From positions 18,967-82,966 of the forward strand of contig NZ_SELS01000038.1 of the NCBI RefSeq assembly GCF_004197395.1: a stretch of 64,000 bases of DNA, read 5' to 3'. Under the pieces are notes generated by a model that had not been told where the DNA came from, ran no database searches, and saw nothing but the letters and a program-made list of their open reading frames with translations. How positions within the stretch are numbered: position 1 is the first letter of the stretch; the number at the start of each line of letters is the position of its first letter. A program made the translations under genes and the position numbers. This DNA comes from Paraburkholderia sp. UYCP14C (GTDB lineage: Bacteria; Pseudomonadota; Gammaproteobacteria; Burkholderiales; Burkholderiaceae). Shown here in pieces: positions 27,201 to 34,398 of this stretch.

Positions 27201-27288
27201 TGTGACGCTGCGGTGCGCTCGCTTCGCGCGCCTCGTTGCCGGCGACGCGCGCGTCCATGTCGGCAAATGCGGTTTCGCGCTGATTCAT
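24247..27288 (-). CDS. hmfA: Molybdopterin subunit of furoyl-CoA dehydrogenase fused to a CoxG/SRPBCC domain (HmfA-like)
   Basis: A 1013-residue protein. Residues about 20-790 are a xanthine-dehydrogenase-family large subunit: RLEDPAILTGRGRYCDDI, PRDSGGSFGVKQAVFPYV, GLVRGFGGPQVYFALERL and GAKGLGEGNNMSTPP near the end. Residues about 847-985 are an added CoxG-type SRPBCC domain (AVDLPATPEAVFAVLLDP, PGCHALEE, GRMLEGAAKVVLKQLFASL). HmfABC hydroxylates 2-furoyl-CoA at C5. The AYRCSFR loop of CO dehydrogenase is absent, so this is not CoxL. ATG 27288 lies 5 bp after the UbiX-like gene. CoxG proteins are usually separate and aid maturation or membrane attachment, so the fusion is notable. Confidence 0.88.
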   Translation of the reverse strand: MNQRETAFADMDARVAGNEAREASAPQRHIGRSMQRLEDPAILTGRGRYCDDIAVKPGTLHAAILRSPHAHADILSIDTQAASKLAGVRAVLTRDDLRPWSRPFVVGVKSPMEQWALAMDRVRYVGEPVAVVMAESRALAEDALDLIKVDYAMLDPVTSIEQAAKDDAPVLHERVGSNVISDRHFRYGEPEAAFERAPHRVKLVAHYPRNTCAPIECGVVIAEYLSGEEGYDVTSNFMGPFSLHAVMAMALNVPANRLRHKAPRDSGGSFGVKQAVFPYVVLMCLASRKAGAPVKWVEDRLEHLSAATSATARLSTIEAAVEADGRIVALSYDQLEDVGGYVRAPEPATFYRMHGCLTGAYAIPNLLVRNRVVLTNKTPTGLVRGFGGPQVYFALERLIQRIAIELKLDVLDVYRRNFVPADAFPYRAAAGALLDSGNYQEALRRSLDEGGYRELVARRDAARNEGRLYGIGFAAIVEPSVSNMGYITTVMPADARKKAGPKNGAIASATVSVDLLGGVVVTIASTPAGQGHMTVCAQVVADVLGLDPKDIVVNVEFDTHKDAWSVAAGNYSSRFAGAVAGTVHLAATRVRDKLARVLAKQFNCAPGDVRFEGARVFPHDAEDRALPFARAASNAPHWAPALLPAGEEPGLRETVFWSPPHMDAPDEQDRINTSAAYGFAFDMCGVEVDRATGRVRIDRYVTVHDAGTLLNPALADGQIRGAFAQGLGAALMEEFRYGADGSFQSGTLADYLMPTTCEVPDPLIVHLETPSPFTPLGAKGLGEGNNMSTPPCIANAVADALGVEDIRLPLTPPRVMAMIGMDDPEPSRPEYREAPAAKPATPGGGRALTAQGAVDLPATPEAVFAVLLDPKALANVIPGCHALEETAPNQYHADVTAGVGMIKARFEARIGLSEIDAPRRLRLAGSGISPLGSARGSGLVELTPQGSGTRLTYDYEAQVSGKVAAVGGRMLEGAAKVVLKQLFASLGRQAAGKPVQAHGSWIARLLARFRRHA

Positions 27289-27292
27289 GACC

Positions 27293-27907
27293 TTACTCCT
27301 CACGTGCGGCGCGGCCGCCGAATTCATCGGCGAGACCGCTCCAGCGGCGCGCAATCTCGTCGTGCTCGATCTCGAACAGATCGAGAATGCGCCCGACAGT
27401 GTGGTCGACCACGTCGTCGATAGTCTGCGGATGCGCGTAGAACGCGGGCACCGGCGGCATCACGATCGCGCCCATTTGCGTGGCGAGCGTCATGTTGCGC
27501 AGATGCGCGAGATTGAGCGGGGTTTCGCGCGCGACCAGCACGAGGCGGCGGCGCTCCTTGAGCATCACATCGGCGGCGCGCGTCAGCAGGTTGTCCGCGA
27601 AGCCGTTCGCGACGCCCGCGAGCGTTTTCATCGAGCATGGCGCGATCACCATGCCTTCGGTCAAAAACGATCCGCTCGCCACGGCCGCGCCGATATCACG
27701 CACGTTGTGCACGACGTCGGCAGCGGCTTCGAGATCGCCGCGCGCGAGGCCGAGTTCCTGGGCGGCCGTCACCGCGCCCGACGACGACACGATGAGATGC
27801 GTCTCATGCGTGCCGAGCCGGCGCAAGGCGGCGAGCAAACGCACGCCGATCACCGCGCCGCTTGCGCCCGAAATGCCGACGACGATGCGTTTCTTTCGTT
27901 CAGCCAT
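27293..27907 (-). CDS. hmfG: UbiX-family flavin prenyltransferase (HmfG-like)
   Basis: A 204-residue flavoprotein. The N-terminal FMN motif RIVVGISGASGAVIGVRLL and the APCSMKTLAGVANGFADNLL segment are diagnostic, with RRRLVLVARETPLNLAHLRN and MPPVPAFYAHPQTID near the prenyl site. UbiX makes prenylated FMN, the cofactor that UbiD decarboxylases need. ATG 27907 overlaps the end of the UbiD gene by 8 bp, as expected for a dedicated cofactor supplier. Confidence 0.92.
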   Translation of the reverse strand: MAERKKRIVVGISGASGAVIGVRLLAALRRLGTHETHLIVSSSGAVTAAQELGLARGDLEAAADVVHNVRDIGAAVASGSFLTEGMVIAPCSMKTLAGVANGFADNLLTRAADVMLKERRRLVLVARETPLNLAHLRNMTLATQMGAIVMPPVPAFYAHPQTIDDVVDHTVGRILDLFEIEHDEIARRWSGLADEFGGRAAREE

Positions 27908-29393
27908 GATCGCGTGACAGATAGGCGTCGAACGCGCTGTTGTCGGCGGCGACGAGTGCTTGCAGGTCGACCGTGTCCTGCCCCGGTATGCGCACGCGCG
28001 TGAACACATGCGCGGGATAGACGACGGGGCGGGTCGCATCGAGACCCATCTTCGCGCTGACGCCTTGCAGATGCGACGGCGCATCGTCGGGCTGACCGAC
28101 CGTCGTCGACGGATCGAGCGGCGAGCCTTGCGCGCCTGCTATCACGACGAGATCGCGGTCTGCCTGGAAGCGCGTCGCGATGGCCCATTCGATTTCGGCA
28201 GGATCGTGCACGTTCACATCGGTATCGACGACGACGACCTGCTTGATGTCGTAATGCGCGCCGAACGCGCACAGAATGACGTTCTTCGCTTCGCCTTCGC
28301 GCTTCTTGTCGAATTGCACCCACAGGTGATAGCGGCACACGCCACCCACCGACAGATGCACGTCCTTCACGGCGGGATGACTGCGCTGAAGATGCGCGAG
28401 CAACGTGGCTTCACGCGGAATCGCGCCGAGCAGCAGATGCTCCATTTCGGCGGGCACGATCGTATGAAAGATCGGATCGCGCCGATGCGTGACGGCCGTC
28501 ACTTCGATGACTTCGCGTGCTTCCTTCGCGCTGTAGTACTTGGGAAATTCGCCGAACGGACCTTCCGGCTCACGCACGTTCGGCAGAATGCGCCCTTCGA
28601 TGACGATCTCCGCGAACGCCGGCACGTGCACGCCGTTCGTCACGCATCGCGCGACAGGCAGCGACGCACCGTGCAGCGCGCCCGCGATTTCGAGTTCGTC
28701 GTGATCGATCGGCGTGATCGCTTGCGACGCGAGCATGGTCAGCGGATCGACGCCAATCGCGATCGCGACGTCGAGCGCATCGCCCGCGGCTTCCGCGTCG
28801 CGCTGGAATGCGTAGAGATGACGCGGCAGCAGCAGAATCGCCATGCGATCCGGGCCGTGCACCTGAATGCGGTTGATCGAGACGTTCTGCACGCCGGTGC
28901 GCGGATTGCGCGCGATCACGAGACCGGCGGTGATGTACGGGCCGTTGTCGTGTTCGCTGTGCGTGGGAATGGGCAGCAGCGCGTGAAGATCGATGCCGCT
29001 CGTATGCACCACTTGCTGACAGGGCGCGTCCTCACGCTGAATCAGTTTCGATGTGAGCGGTGCAGCCGCCGCATCGGAAAAATGCGCGAGCAATGCGGAT
29101 TCATCGACGCCCATCGCTTCGGCGATCCACGCGCGCTTCGACATGAAGCCGCTCACGACGGGCATCGCATGTCCGCGCGGCTGCGTGAAAAAAGCAGCCT
29201 GTTCGCCGTCGAGCCGTTTCGCAATGGCGGCGAGTTCGTGCTCGAGCGCGACGGGCTTGTCGATCGTCGCGACACGGCCGGTTTTCGCGAGATGCGCGAG
29301 CCAGTCGCGCAGCGACAGCGAGCTGGTGTCGGCGTGATCCCGTGCTCGGGCGAATGAGGGAATGCCGCGCGTTGCGGCATCGCGTGTGTTCAT
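27900..29393 (-). CDS. hmfF: UbiD-family decarboxylase, probable 2,5-furandicarboxylate decarboxylase HmfF
   Basis: A 497-residue prenylated-FMN decarboxylase. The catalytic block REPEGPFGEFPKYYS places glutamates at 277 and 282 when numbered from ATG 29393, matching the conserved E277/E282 of the family. The prFMN/metal-site region YITAGLVIARNPRTGVQNVS is also present. HmfF removes one carboxylate of FDCA to give 2-furoate. ATG 29393 has GGAG six bases upstream; an ATG four codons earlier is possible. It is the first gene of the minus-strand hmf operon. Confidence 0.9.
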   Translation of the reverse strand: MNTRDAATRGIPSFARARDHADTSSLSLRDWLAHLAKTGRVATIDKPVALEHELAAIAKRLDGEQAAFFTQPRGHAMPVVSGFMSKRAWIAEAMGVDESALLAHFSDAAAAPLTSKLIQREDAPCQQVVHTSGIDLHALLPIPTHSEHDNGPYITAGLVIARNPRTGVQNVSINRIQVHGPDRMAILLLPRHLYAFQRDAEAAGDALDVAIAIGVDPLTMLASQAITPIDHDELEIAGALHGASLPVARCVTNGVHVPAFAEIVIEGRILPNVREPEGPFGEFPKYYSAKEAREVIEVTAVTHRRDPIFHTIVPAEMEHLLLGAIPREATLLAHLQRSHPAVKDVHLSVGGVCRYHLWVQFDKKREGEAKNVILCAFGAHYDIKQVVVVDTDVNVHDPAEIEWAIATRFQADRDLVVIAGAQGSPLDPSTTVGQPDDAPSHLQGVSAKMGLDATRPVVYPAHVFTRVRIPGQDTVDLQALVAADNSAFDAYLSRDHG

Positions 29394-29405
29394 CAGCGTC
29401 TCCAT

Positions 29406-29671
29406 CTGTGCGCGCTACCGTAGCAAGCGCATGGGATGAAGCGTAGCGAGATCGCGCCATAACATCTAATACTGTTTACTGATGCGACGAATCATTCGTC
29501 GTTATATCGGTGTTAGCCCGGATGACAGCGGTCTTACAGTTACGTATCAATAGACCGCTCACGCACGCCCGTGCTGAAGGGCGTACTACCAAAAGGGGCC
29601 CTGCACCGTCGATGAACGCAGGGTGATAATGTCACCGCGCCCCATTAGCATCGCTGATGCCCCGAGGGAAC
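29406..29671. promoter_or_regulatory. Divergent promoter of the hmf operon and the second LysR, with 17-bp palindrome
   Basis: This 266-bp region separates hmfF (minus) from the LysR gene (plus) and must drive the catabolic operon. It is less GC-rich than its surroundings. A palindrome CGACGAAT-c-ATTCGTCG occupies 29485-29501, about 92 bp upstream of the hmfF start, a normal place for LysR recognition. A second LysR half-site could not be assigned. Confidence 0.6.
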
Positions 29672-30613
29672 ATGGATCTCAAGCAAATCCAGTACTTCAT
29701 CGCACTATTCGAGGACGGCTCGGTCACCCGTGCCGCGAAGCGGCTGAACATCGTGCAACCGGCCCTGAGCATGCAGATCGCCAAGCTCGAGGACGAACTG
29801 CATCAACAGCTGTTCGAGCGCGGCGCACACGGCATGGCGCCGACCGCCGCGGGACGGCTGATGTACCGCCTGTTCTTACCGATCGTGCGTGACCTTGCCC
29901 ACGCACGGCAGCAACTCGTGCAGCGCGATGAAGTGGTGACGGGGCATGTCGGCATCGGGCTGATCGCATCGGTGACGGAAAGCGTGCTCGCGGATTCGCT
30001 GTCGCGCTTTCACGCGCGTTACCCCGATGTCGAGGTCACCGTCGCCGATGGCTACAGCGCGACCTTCATCGACTGGGTGGCGGGCGGGCAGCTCGATGCC
30101 GCCCTCATCAACAAGCCGCGCGCGCGCTTGTCGCTCGACTCGCGCCCCCTGCTCGACGAAGAGATGGTGCTAGCCACCAGCGCCGCGCATGGCCCCGACT
30201 TGCCGCATGCAATCGAACTCGCGCAATTGCCCGAACTTGAACTCGTGCTGCCCACCAAACGTCACGGCCTGCGCGGCGTGCTCGACAGCGCCGCGCAACA
30301 CGAGGACGTGCTGCTCGCGCCGCGCTTCGAGATCGACGTGCTTTCGACGATTCTCAAGCTCGTCGAGCACACGCGCTTTGCGACGATTTTGCCGCGCATC
30401 GTCGTCGAGCGCGCCGCGCGGCACGGCACGTTGCGCGCGTACCCGATTCTGGCGCCTCGCATCGTGCGGCACATCGTCTGCGTGAATCATCCGCGCCGCC
30501 CGTTGAGCGCGGCGGCGGAAGCACTGATCGAGATCATCGGCGACGAGTTGCACCGCGCGTCGAGCCGGTCGGGCGACGAGCCCTCACACACCATCAAGGA
30601 ACGATCTTCATGA
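29672..30613 (+). CDS. hmfR: LysR-family regulator, hmf-type furan catabolism (second paralogue)
   Basis: A 313-residue LysR regulator starting MDLKQIQYFIALFEDGSVTR at ATG 29672, preceded by GAGGGAAC; an ATG five codons upstream is less likely. HTH and effector domains are complete. It is paralogous to the LysR at 15625. It is divergent from the catabolic operon, the standard arrangement for a LysR activator. Its TGA overlaps the ATG of the aldehyde dehydrogenase gene (ATGA), so regulator and enzyme are translationally coupled. Confidence 0.88.
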   Translation: MDLKQIQYFIALFEDGSVTRAAKRLNIVQPALSMQIAKLEDELHQQLFERGAHGMAPTAAGRLMYRLFLPIVRDLAHARQQLVQRDEVVTGHVGIGLIASVTESVLADSLSRFHARYPDVEVTVADGYSATFIDWVAGGQLDAALINKPRARLSLDSRPLLDEEMVLATSAAHGPDLPHAIELAQLPELELVLPTKRHGLRGVLDSAAQHEDVLLAPRFEIDVLSTILKLVEHTRFATILPRIVVERAARHGTLRAYPILAPRIVRHIVCVNHPRRPLSAAAEALIEIIGDELHRASSRSGDEPSHTIKERSS

Positions 30614-32049
30614 ACGCACGACACTGGATTGCCGGCGAATGGACCGGCACGCCCAACCTCGACAGCATCGATCCCGCGACGGGCGAGCCCATCGGCCGGT
30701 TCGCCGACGGCGGATCGAGCGAAGCCGATGCCGCCATCGCCGCCGCTCGCCACGCGTTCGATCGCACGACATGGGCGCAGGACGCGCGTTTGCGCCAGGA
30801 CGTGCTGCTCGGCTGGGCTTCGGCGCTCGAAGCCGAACGCGACGTGCTCGCGACGCTGCTCACGCGCGAAAACGGCAAGGCGATCGCGCAATCGCGCGGC
30901 GAGATTGCCGGCGCGATATCGGAAGTGCGCTATTACGCGGGGCTCGCGCGCCATATTGCCGGGCACGTGCTCGAACCGGAACCGGGCACGATATCGACGA
31001 TGCTGCGCGAAGCGGCCGGCGTCGCGGCGATTATCGTGCCTTGGAATGCGCCCGCCGTGCTGCTCGTGCGCTCGCTCGCGCCCGCTCTCGCGGCCGGCTG
31101 CACGGCGATCGTCAAACCGGCGGCGCAAACGTCGCTGCTCACGGCCGCGATGTTGCGCTGCTTCGAACACACGGCGTTGCCTGAAGGCGCGGTGAACCTC
31201 GTCAACGAACGGGGATACGCGGCCAGCCAGCGGCTCGTCGATTCGCACGGCGTCGACGTGGTGAGCTTCACGGGATCGACGGCGACGGGCAAGCAGATCA
31301 TGGCGGCCGCTGCCGACAGCATGAAGAAGCTGTCGCTCGAACTTGGCGGGAAGTCATGCTGCGTCGTCTTCGACGATGCCGATGTCGCGGCGATCGCGCC
31401 GCGTCTCGCGCGCGCCGCGACGATCATCTCCGGGCAGCAATGCACTGCGGCGCGCCGGGTGCTGGTTCATGCGTCGCGCGCCGCGCAAATGCGCGAGCAC
31501 CTCGCGTCGGCGCTTGCGTCGCTGCGGGTCGGACCGGGCATCGATCCGGCGACGGATATCGGCGCGCTCATCGACGGCACGACGCGCGATGCGGTGGCAC
31601 GGACGATCGAGCGCGCGTGCGCAATGGCCGAGCGTGTGCTGTTGCGAGGCACTTGCTCGGGGCACGCGTTTCTGTCGCCGACGCTCGTCGAGCATGACGA
31701 TCCGAAGGCGTTCTTTTGTCAGGACGAGATCTTTGCCCCGTTCGTCACCCTGGAAGTCTTTGAGAACGAAATGGAAGCGATCGAGAAAGCCAACGACACG
31801 GTCTTCGGTCTCTCGGCGAGCGTATGGACGCACGACGGAGCGCGCGCATTGCGCGTCGCGCGTGCGCTGCGCAACGGCACGGTGTGGATCAACGACCACA
31901 ACAAGCTGTTCGCCGAAGCCGAAACGGGCGGCTATCGGCAAAGTGGGCTGGGTCGGCTGCACGGCTACGATGCGCTGGCGGACTTCACCGAGTTGAAGCA
32001 CATCTGCATGCCGGCCGGCGTGTCGGAAGGTATCGCGCCGTTGCGGTGA
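30610..32049 (+). CDS. Aldehyde dehydrogenase, probably acting on furan aldehydes
   Basis: A 479-residue NAD(P)-dependent ALDH. The catalytic Glu lies in KLSLELGGKSCCVVF and the catalytic Cys in ISGQQCTAARR. The coenzyme region has IIVPWNAPAVLLVRSLAPAL, and FTGSTATGKQIM is the Rossmann GxxxxG loop. It is coupled to the LysR upstream (ATGA overlap) and followed 19 bp later by the XdhC gene. Oxidation of furfural, HMF or related aldehydes to acids is the contextual inference. Confidence 0.88.
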   Translation: MNARHWIAGEWTGTPNLDSIDPATGEPIGRFADGGSSEADAAIAAARHAFDRTTWAQDARLRQDVLLGWASALEAERDVLATLLTRENGKAIAQSRGEIAGAISEVRYYAGLARHIAGHVLEPEPGTISTMLREAAGVAAIIVPWNAPAVLLVRSLAPALAAGCTAIVKPAAQTSLLTAAMLRCFEHTALPEGAVNLVNERGYAASQRLVDSHGVDVVSFTGSTATGKQIMAAAADSMKKLSLELGGKSCCVVFDDADVAAIAPRLARAATIISGQQCTAARRVLVHASRAAQMREHLASALASLRVGPGIDPATDIGALIDGTTRDAVARTIERACAMAERVLLRGTCSGHAFLSPTLVEHDDPKAFFCQDEIFAPFVTLEVFENEMEAIEKANDTVFGLSASVWTHDGARALRVARALRNGTVWINDHNKLFAEAETGGYRQSGLGRLHGYDALADFTELKHICMPAGVSEGIAPLR

Positions 32050-32068
32050 AGGGCAAGGAGGCGAGTCA

Positions 32069-33091
32069 ATGGATAGCGTGGATCTCGAAGTCCTGAAAAG
32101 CAGCGCGCGATGGCTGGCAGACGGGCATCGCGTGCTGCTGGTGACGGTCGTGAAGACATGGGGATCGTCGCCGCGTCCCGTGGGCGCGATGCTCGCGGTG
32201 CGCGCCGATGGGCAGGTGGTCGGGTCGGTGTCGGGCGGATGCATCGAAGACGATCTGATCGATCGCGTGCGGCAGCGAGGCATCGAACAGGAAAGTCCGC
32301 AGGTGCTGAAGTACGGCGTCAGCGCGCAGGAGGCGCATCGCTTCGGCCTGCCTTGCGGCGGCACCATTCAGCTCGTGCTGGAGCCGTTGACGCTCGCGAG
32401 CGGTATCGCCGGGCTGTGTGCAGCGGTGGAGGCAGGCAGGCTCGTAGCGCGCACGCTCGACATGGCGACGGGGGCTGCGCGCCTCGAACCCGCGCAGGCG
32501 ACGGACGGCCTTCTGTTCGATGGGACGACGCTGCTGAGCATCCATGGGCCCCGTTACCGGATGCTGGTGATCGGCGCGGGACAGTTGTCGCGCTATCTGT
32601 GCAGCATCGCGGTGGGGCTCGATTATCAGGTCACGGTATGCGATCCGCGCGAGGAATATACGGACGAGTGGAACGTGCCCGGCACGACCCTCGTTCGCGC
32701 CATGCCCGACGACACCGTGATGGACATGAAGCTCGACGAACGCTCTGCGGTGATCGCGCTGACGCACGATCCGAAGCTCGACGATCTCGCGCTGATGGAA
32801 GCGCTGAAAACGCCTGCGTTCTACGTGGGTGCGCTCGGTTCGCGTCGCAATAACGCCGCGCGGCGCGAGCGCCTGAAGGAGTTCGATCTCAACGACGAAG
32901 AACTCGCGCGCCTGCACGGACCGGTGGGCATCTACATCGGCAGCCGGACGCCACCGGAGATCGCCCTGTCGATACTGGCCGAATTGACGGCCGCGAAAAA
33001 CGGCGTGTCGTTGCCGGAACTGCTGCGGGTCGAAGGCGCCAAGGCGGTCCGGGAGATGGCGGGCAACGCGGCGGGCTGTGACGCCTTGTAA
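32069..33091 (+). CDS. XdhC/CoxI family molybdoenzyme maturation protein
   Basis: A 340-residue protein with the N-terminal XdhC/CoxI domain (VTVVKTWGSSPRPVGAMLAV, VSGGCIEDDLI) and the C-terminal Rossmann-like domain (MLVIGAGQLSRYLCSIAVGL, FYVGALGSRRNN, YIGSRTPPEIALSILAEL). XdhC-type chaperones handle and sulfurate the molybdenum cofactor before insertion into xanthine-oxidase-family enzymes. Here the client should be the HmfABC complex. AAGGAGG precedes ATG 32069. It shares a transcript with the ALDH and LysR genes. Confidence 0.9.
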   Translation: MDSVDLEVLKSSARWLADGHRVLLVTVVKTWGSSPRPVGAMLAVRADGQVVGSVSGGCIEDDLIDRVRQRGIEQESPQVLKYGVSAQEAHRFGLPCGGTIQLVLEPLTLASGIAGLCAAVEAGRLVARTLDMATGAARLEPAQATDGLLFDGTTLLSIHGPRYRMLVIGAGQLSRYLCSIAVGLDYQVTVCDPREEYTDEWNVPGTTLVRAMPDDTVMDMKLDERSAVIALTHDPKLDDLALMEALKTPAFYVGALGSRRNNAARRERLKEFDLNDEELARLHGPVGIYIGSRTPPEIALSILAELTAAKNGVSLPELLRVEGAKAVREMAGNAAGCDAL

Positions 33092-33099
33092 GCGGAACC

Positions 33100-33214
33100 G
33101 ATTTCGCCACAGGCGCCGTAAGGCGAGCGGTCCATCGCCCAACCGCTGGCGCAGGAAATCCACCGCCACGCGCCCCTTCGCCGTGGACGGCCTGCGCTGA
33201 GTCCCGTCGAGGTA
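33100..33214 (-). pseudogene. Possible C-terminal remnant of a LysR-type regulator
   Basis: Between the XdhC gene and the next LysR, the minus strand spells TYLDGTQRRPSTAKGRVAVD followed by FLRQRLGDGPLALRRLWRN. This resembles the final helix of LysR regulators, where a conserved block reads roughly RVFVDFLVERLG. There is no start codon or DNA-binding domain, and the frame runs on into antisense of XdhC. It is probably the tail of a lost gene; the match is short. Confidence 0.35.
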
Positions 33215-33216
33215 AG

Positions 33217-34212
33217 TCAGTCGTTGTCGGCGTCGGGGGCTCCGGTATCGAATCCGGCGGCCTCGCGCAGCGCTTGCAGCATCGCGCGCGCACCCGGTGA
33301 GAGCCTGTCCCCGCGCCGTGTGACGATGCCCGCCGGCCCTAGCTTCAGATCGAGCTCGAACGGCAGCGGTTCGAGCGCGCCGGCAATGCAATACGGCCGC
33401 ACCGGCTCGAGCGCAAGCGGCGCGATCATATCGCTAATCTGCAGCAGACTCGTGATGACAGGCAGCGATGAGCTCTCGACCACATCCGTCGGCAACGCGA
33501 GCTGCCGTTCGAGAAAAAGTTGCGTGAACTGATTGCGCATTACGTTGCCCTTCGGCGGCAGGATCCACGTTTGCGGCGCCAGTTCGTTCCAGCTGAGAGT
33601 CTTACGCCTGGCGAGCGGATGGCCAACGCGCGCGAACAGCGCGTGCTGAGCTTCTGCGAGCGGGGCGTAGTGCAGTTCCGCCAGATCGTCCGGATTGCGG
33701 ATTCGCGCGACGATCATATCCAGCTTGCCTTCCTGCAAGCGCTGCACCAGCACCTCGCTGAACTCCATCTCGATGTTGACGCGAATCTGCGGAAAGCGCT
33801 TCTTGAGTAGCGCCACGGCCCGCGGCACGAGGTTGGTGGCGGCCGTGACCTCGGTGCCGATCATCGCCTGCCCGGTCAGGCCGGCTTTGAGCGCGGACAC
33901 TTCGTCGTACGCGTGCTGCAATTCCGCCAGCACGCTGCGCGCATGGCGGATCAGCACCTCGCCGTACCAGGTGGGCTCGACACCGCGCGGATGCCGTTCG
34001 AACAATGGCACACCCATCGTCTCTTCCAGTTCCCGCAGCAACTTGGTCGCGCCGGGTTGGGTCATGTGCGCGGCGTCCGCCGCGCGCAATACCGAGCGAT
34101 GGGTGTCTAGCTGAACGATCAGGGCCAATTGGCGCGTCTTCAGGCGCGCGGGGTCGAAGCGGCCCGGCGCGACAGCCCCCGCGCCGGTGTCCGGATGAAG
34201 TGCCGAGCTCAC
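33217..34212 (-). CDS. LysR-family transcriptional regulator
   Basis: A 331-residue LysR protein starting at GTG 34212 with GGAGG upstream. A 20-residue leader precedes the HTH, which has ARLKTRQLALIVQLDTHRSV and MTQPGATKLLRELEETMGV. The effector domain has IGTEVTAATNLVPRAVALL and VARIRNPDDLAELHYAPL. It is divergent from the M24/MHS transporter pair, so it probably controls them. It is only distantly similar to the two hmf LysR proteins. Confidence 0.88.
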   Translation of the reverse strand: MSSALHPDTGAGAVAPGRFDPARLKTRQLALIVQLDTHRSVLRAADAAHMTQPGATKLLRELEETMGVPLFERHPRGVEPTWYGEVLIRHARSVLAELQHAYDEVSALKAGLTGQAMIGTEVTAATNLVPRAVALLKKRFPQIRVNIEMEFSEVLVQRLQEGKLDMIVARIRNPDDLAELHYAPLAEAQHALFARVGHPLARRKTLSWNELAPQTWILPPKGNVMRNQFTQLFLERQLALPTDVVESSSLPVITSLLQISDMIAPLALEPVRPYCIAGALEPLPFELDLKLGPAGIVTRRGDRLSPGARAMLQALREAAGFDTGAPDADND

Positions 34213-34398
34213 GATGTCGCCTCCACGTATTCCGTATCGATATAGATCTTGCGTTATTTTTCATTATAAAAGCATACCGAACAATCCTACTATGCAGCAG
34301 TCGCCCTGCATTTCGAGGCGGGCGGTTTCCCATCACGGGCATTGAGACCGGCTGCATCCAGCATCCGCGCATGCAGCCGCACAGGAGGCGAAGAGGTA
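34213..34398. promoter_or_regulatory. Divergent promoter region, LysR / M24 protein
   Basis: A 186-bp divergent gap. An AT-rich run at about 34253-34300 (TTTTTCATTATAAAAGCA) contrasts with the GC-rich surroundings and probably contains overlapping -10 and LysR-binding elements. No exact palindrome was found by eye. Confidence 0.4.

Noticed and set aside
24247-27288. Calling the molybdenum enzyme a CO dehydrogenase because of the CoxG-like domain and XdhC/CoxI partner.
   Set aside because: The AYRCSFR active-site loop of form I CoxL is absent, and the neighbours are furan-pathway genes.
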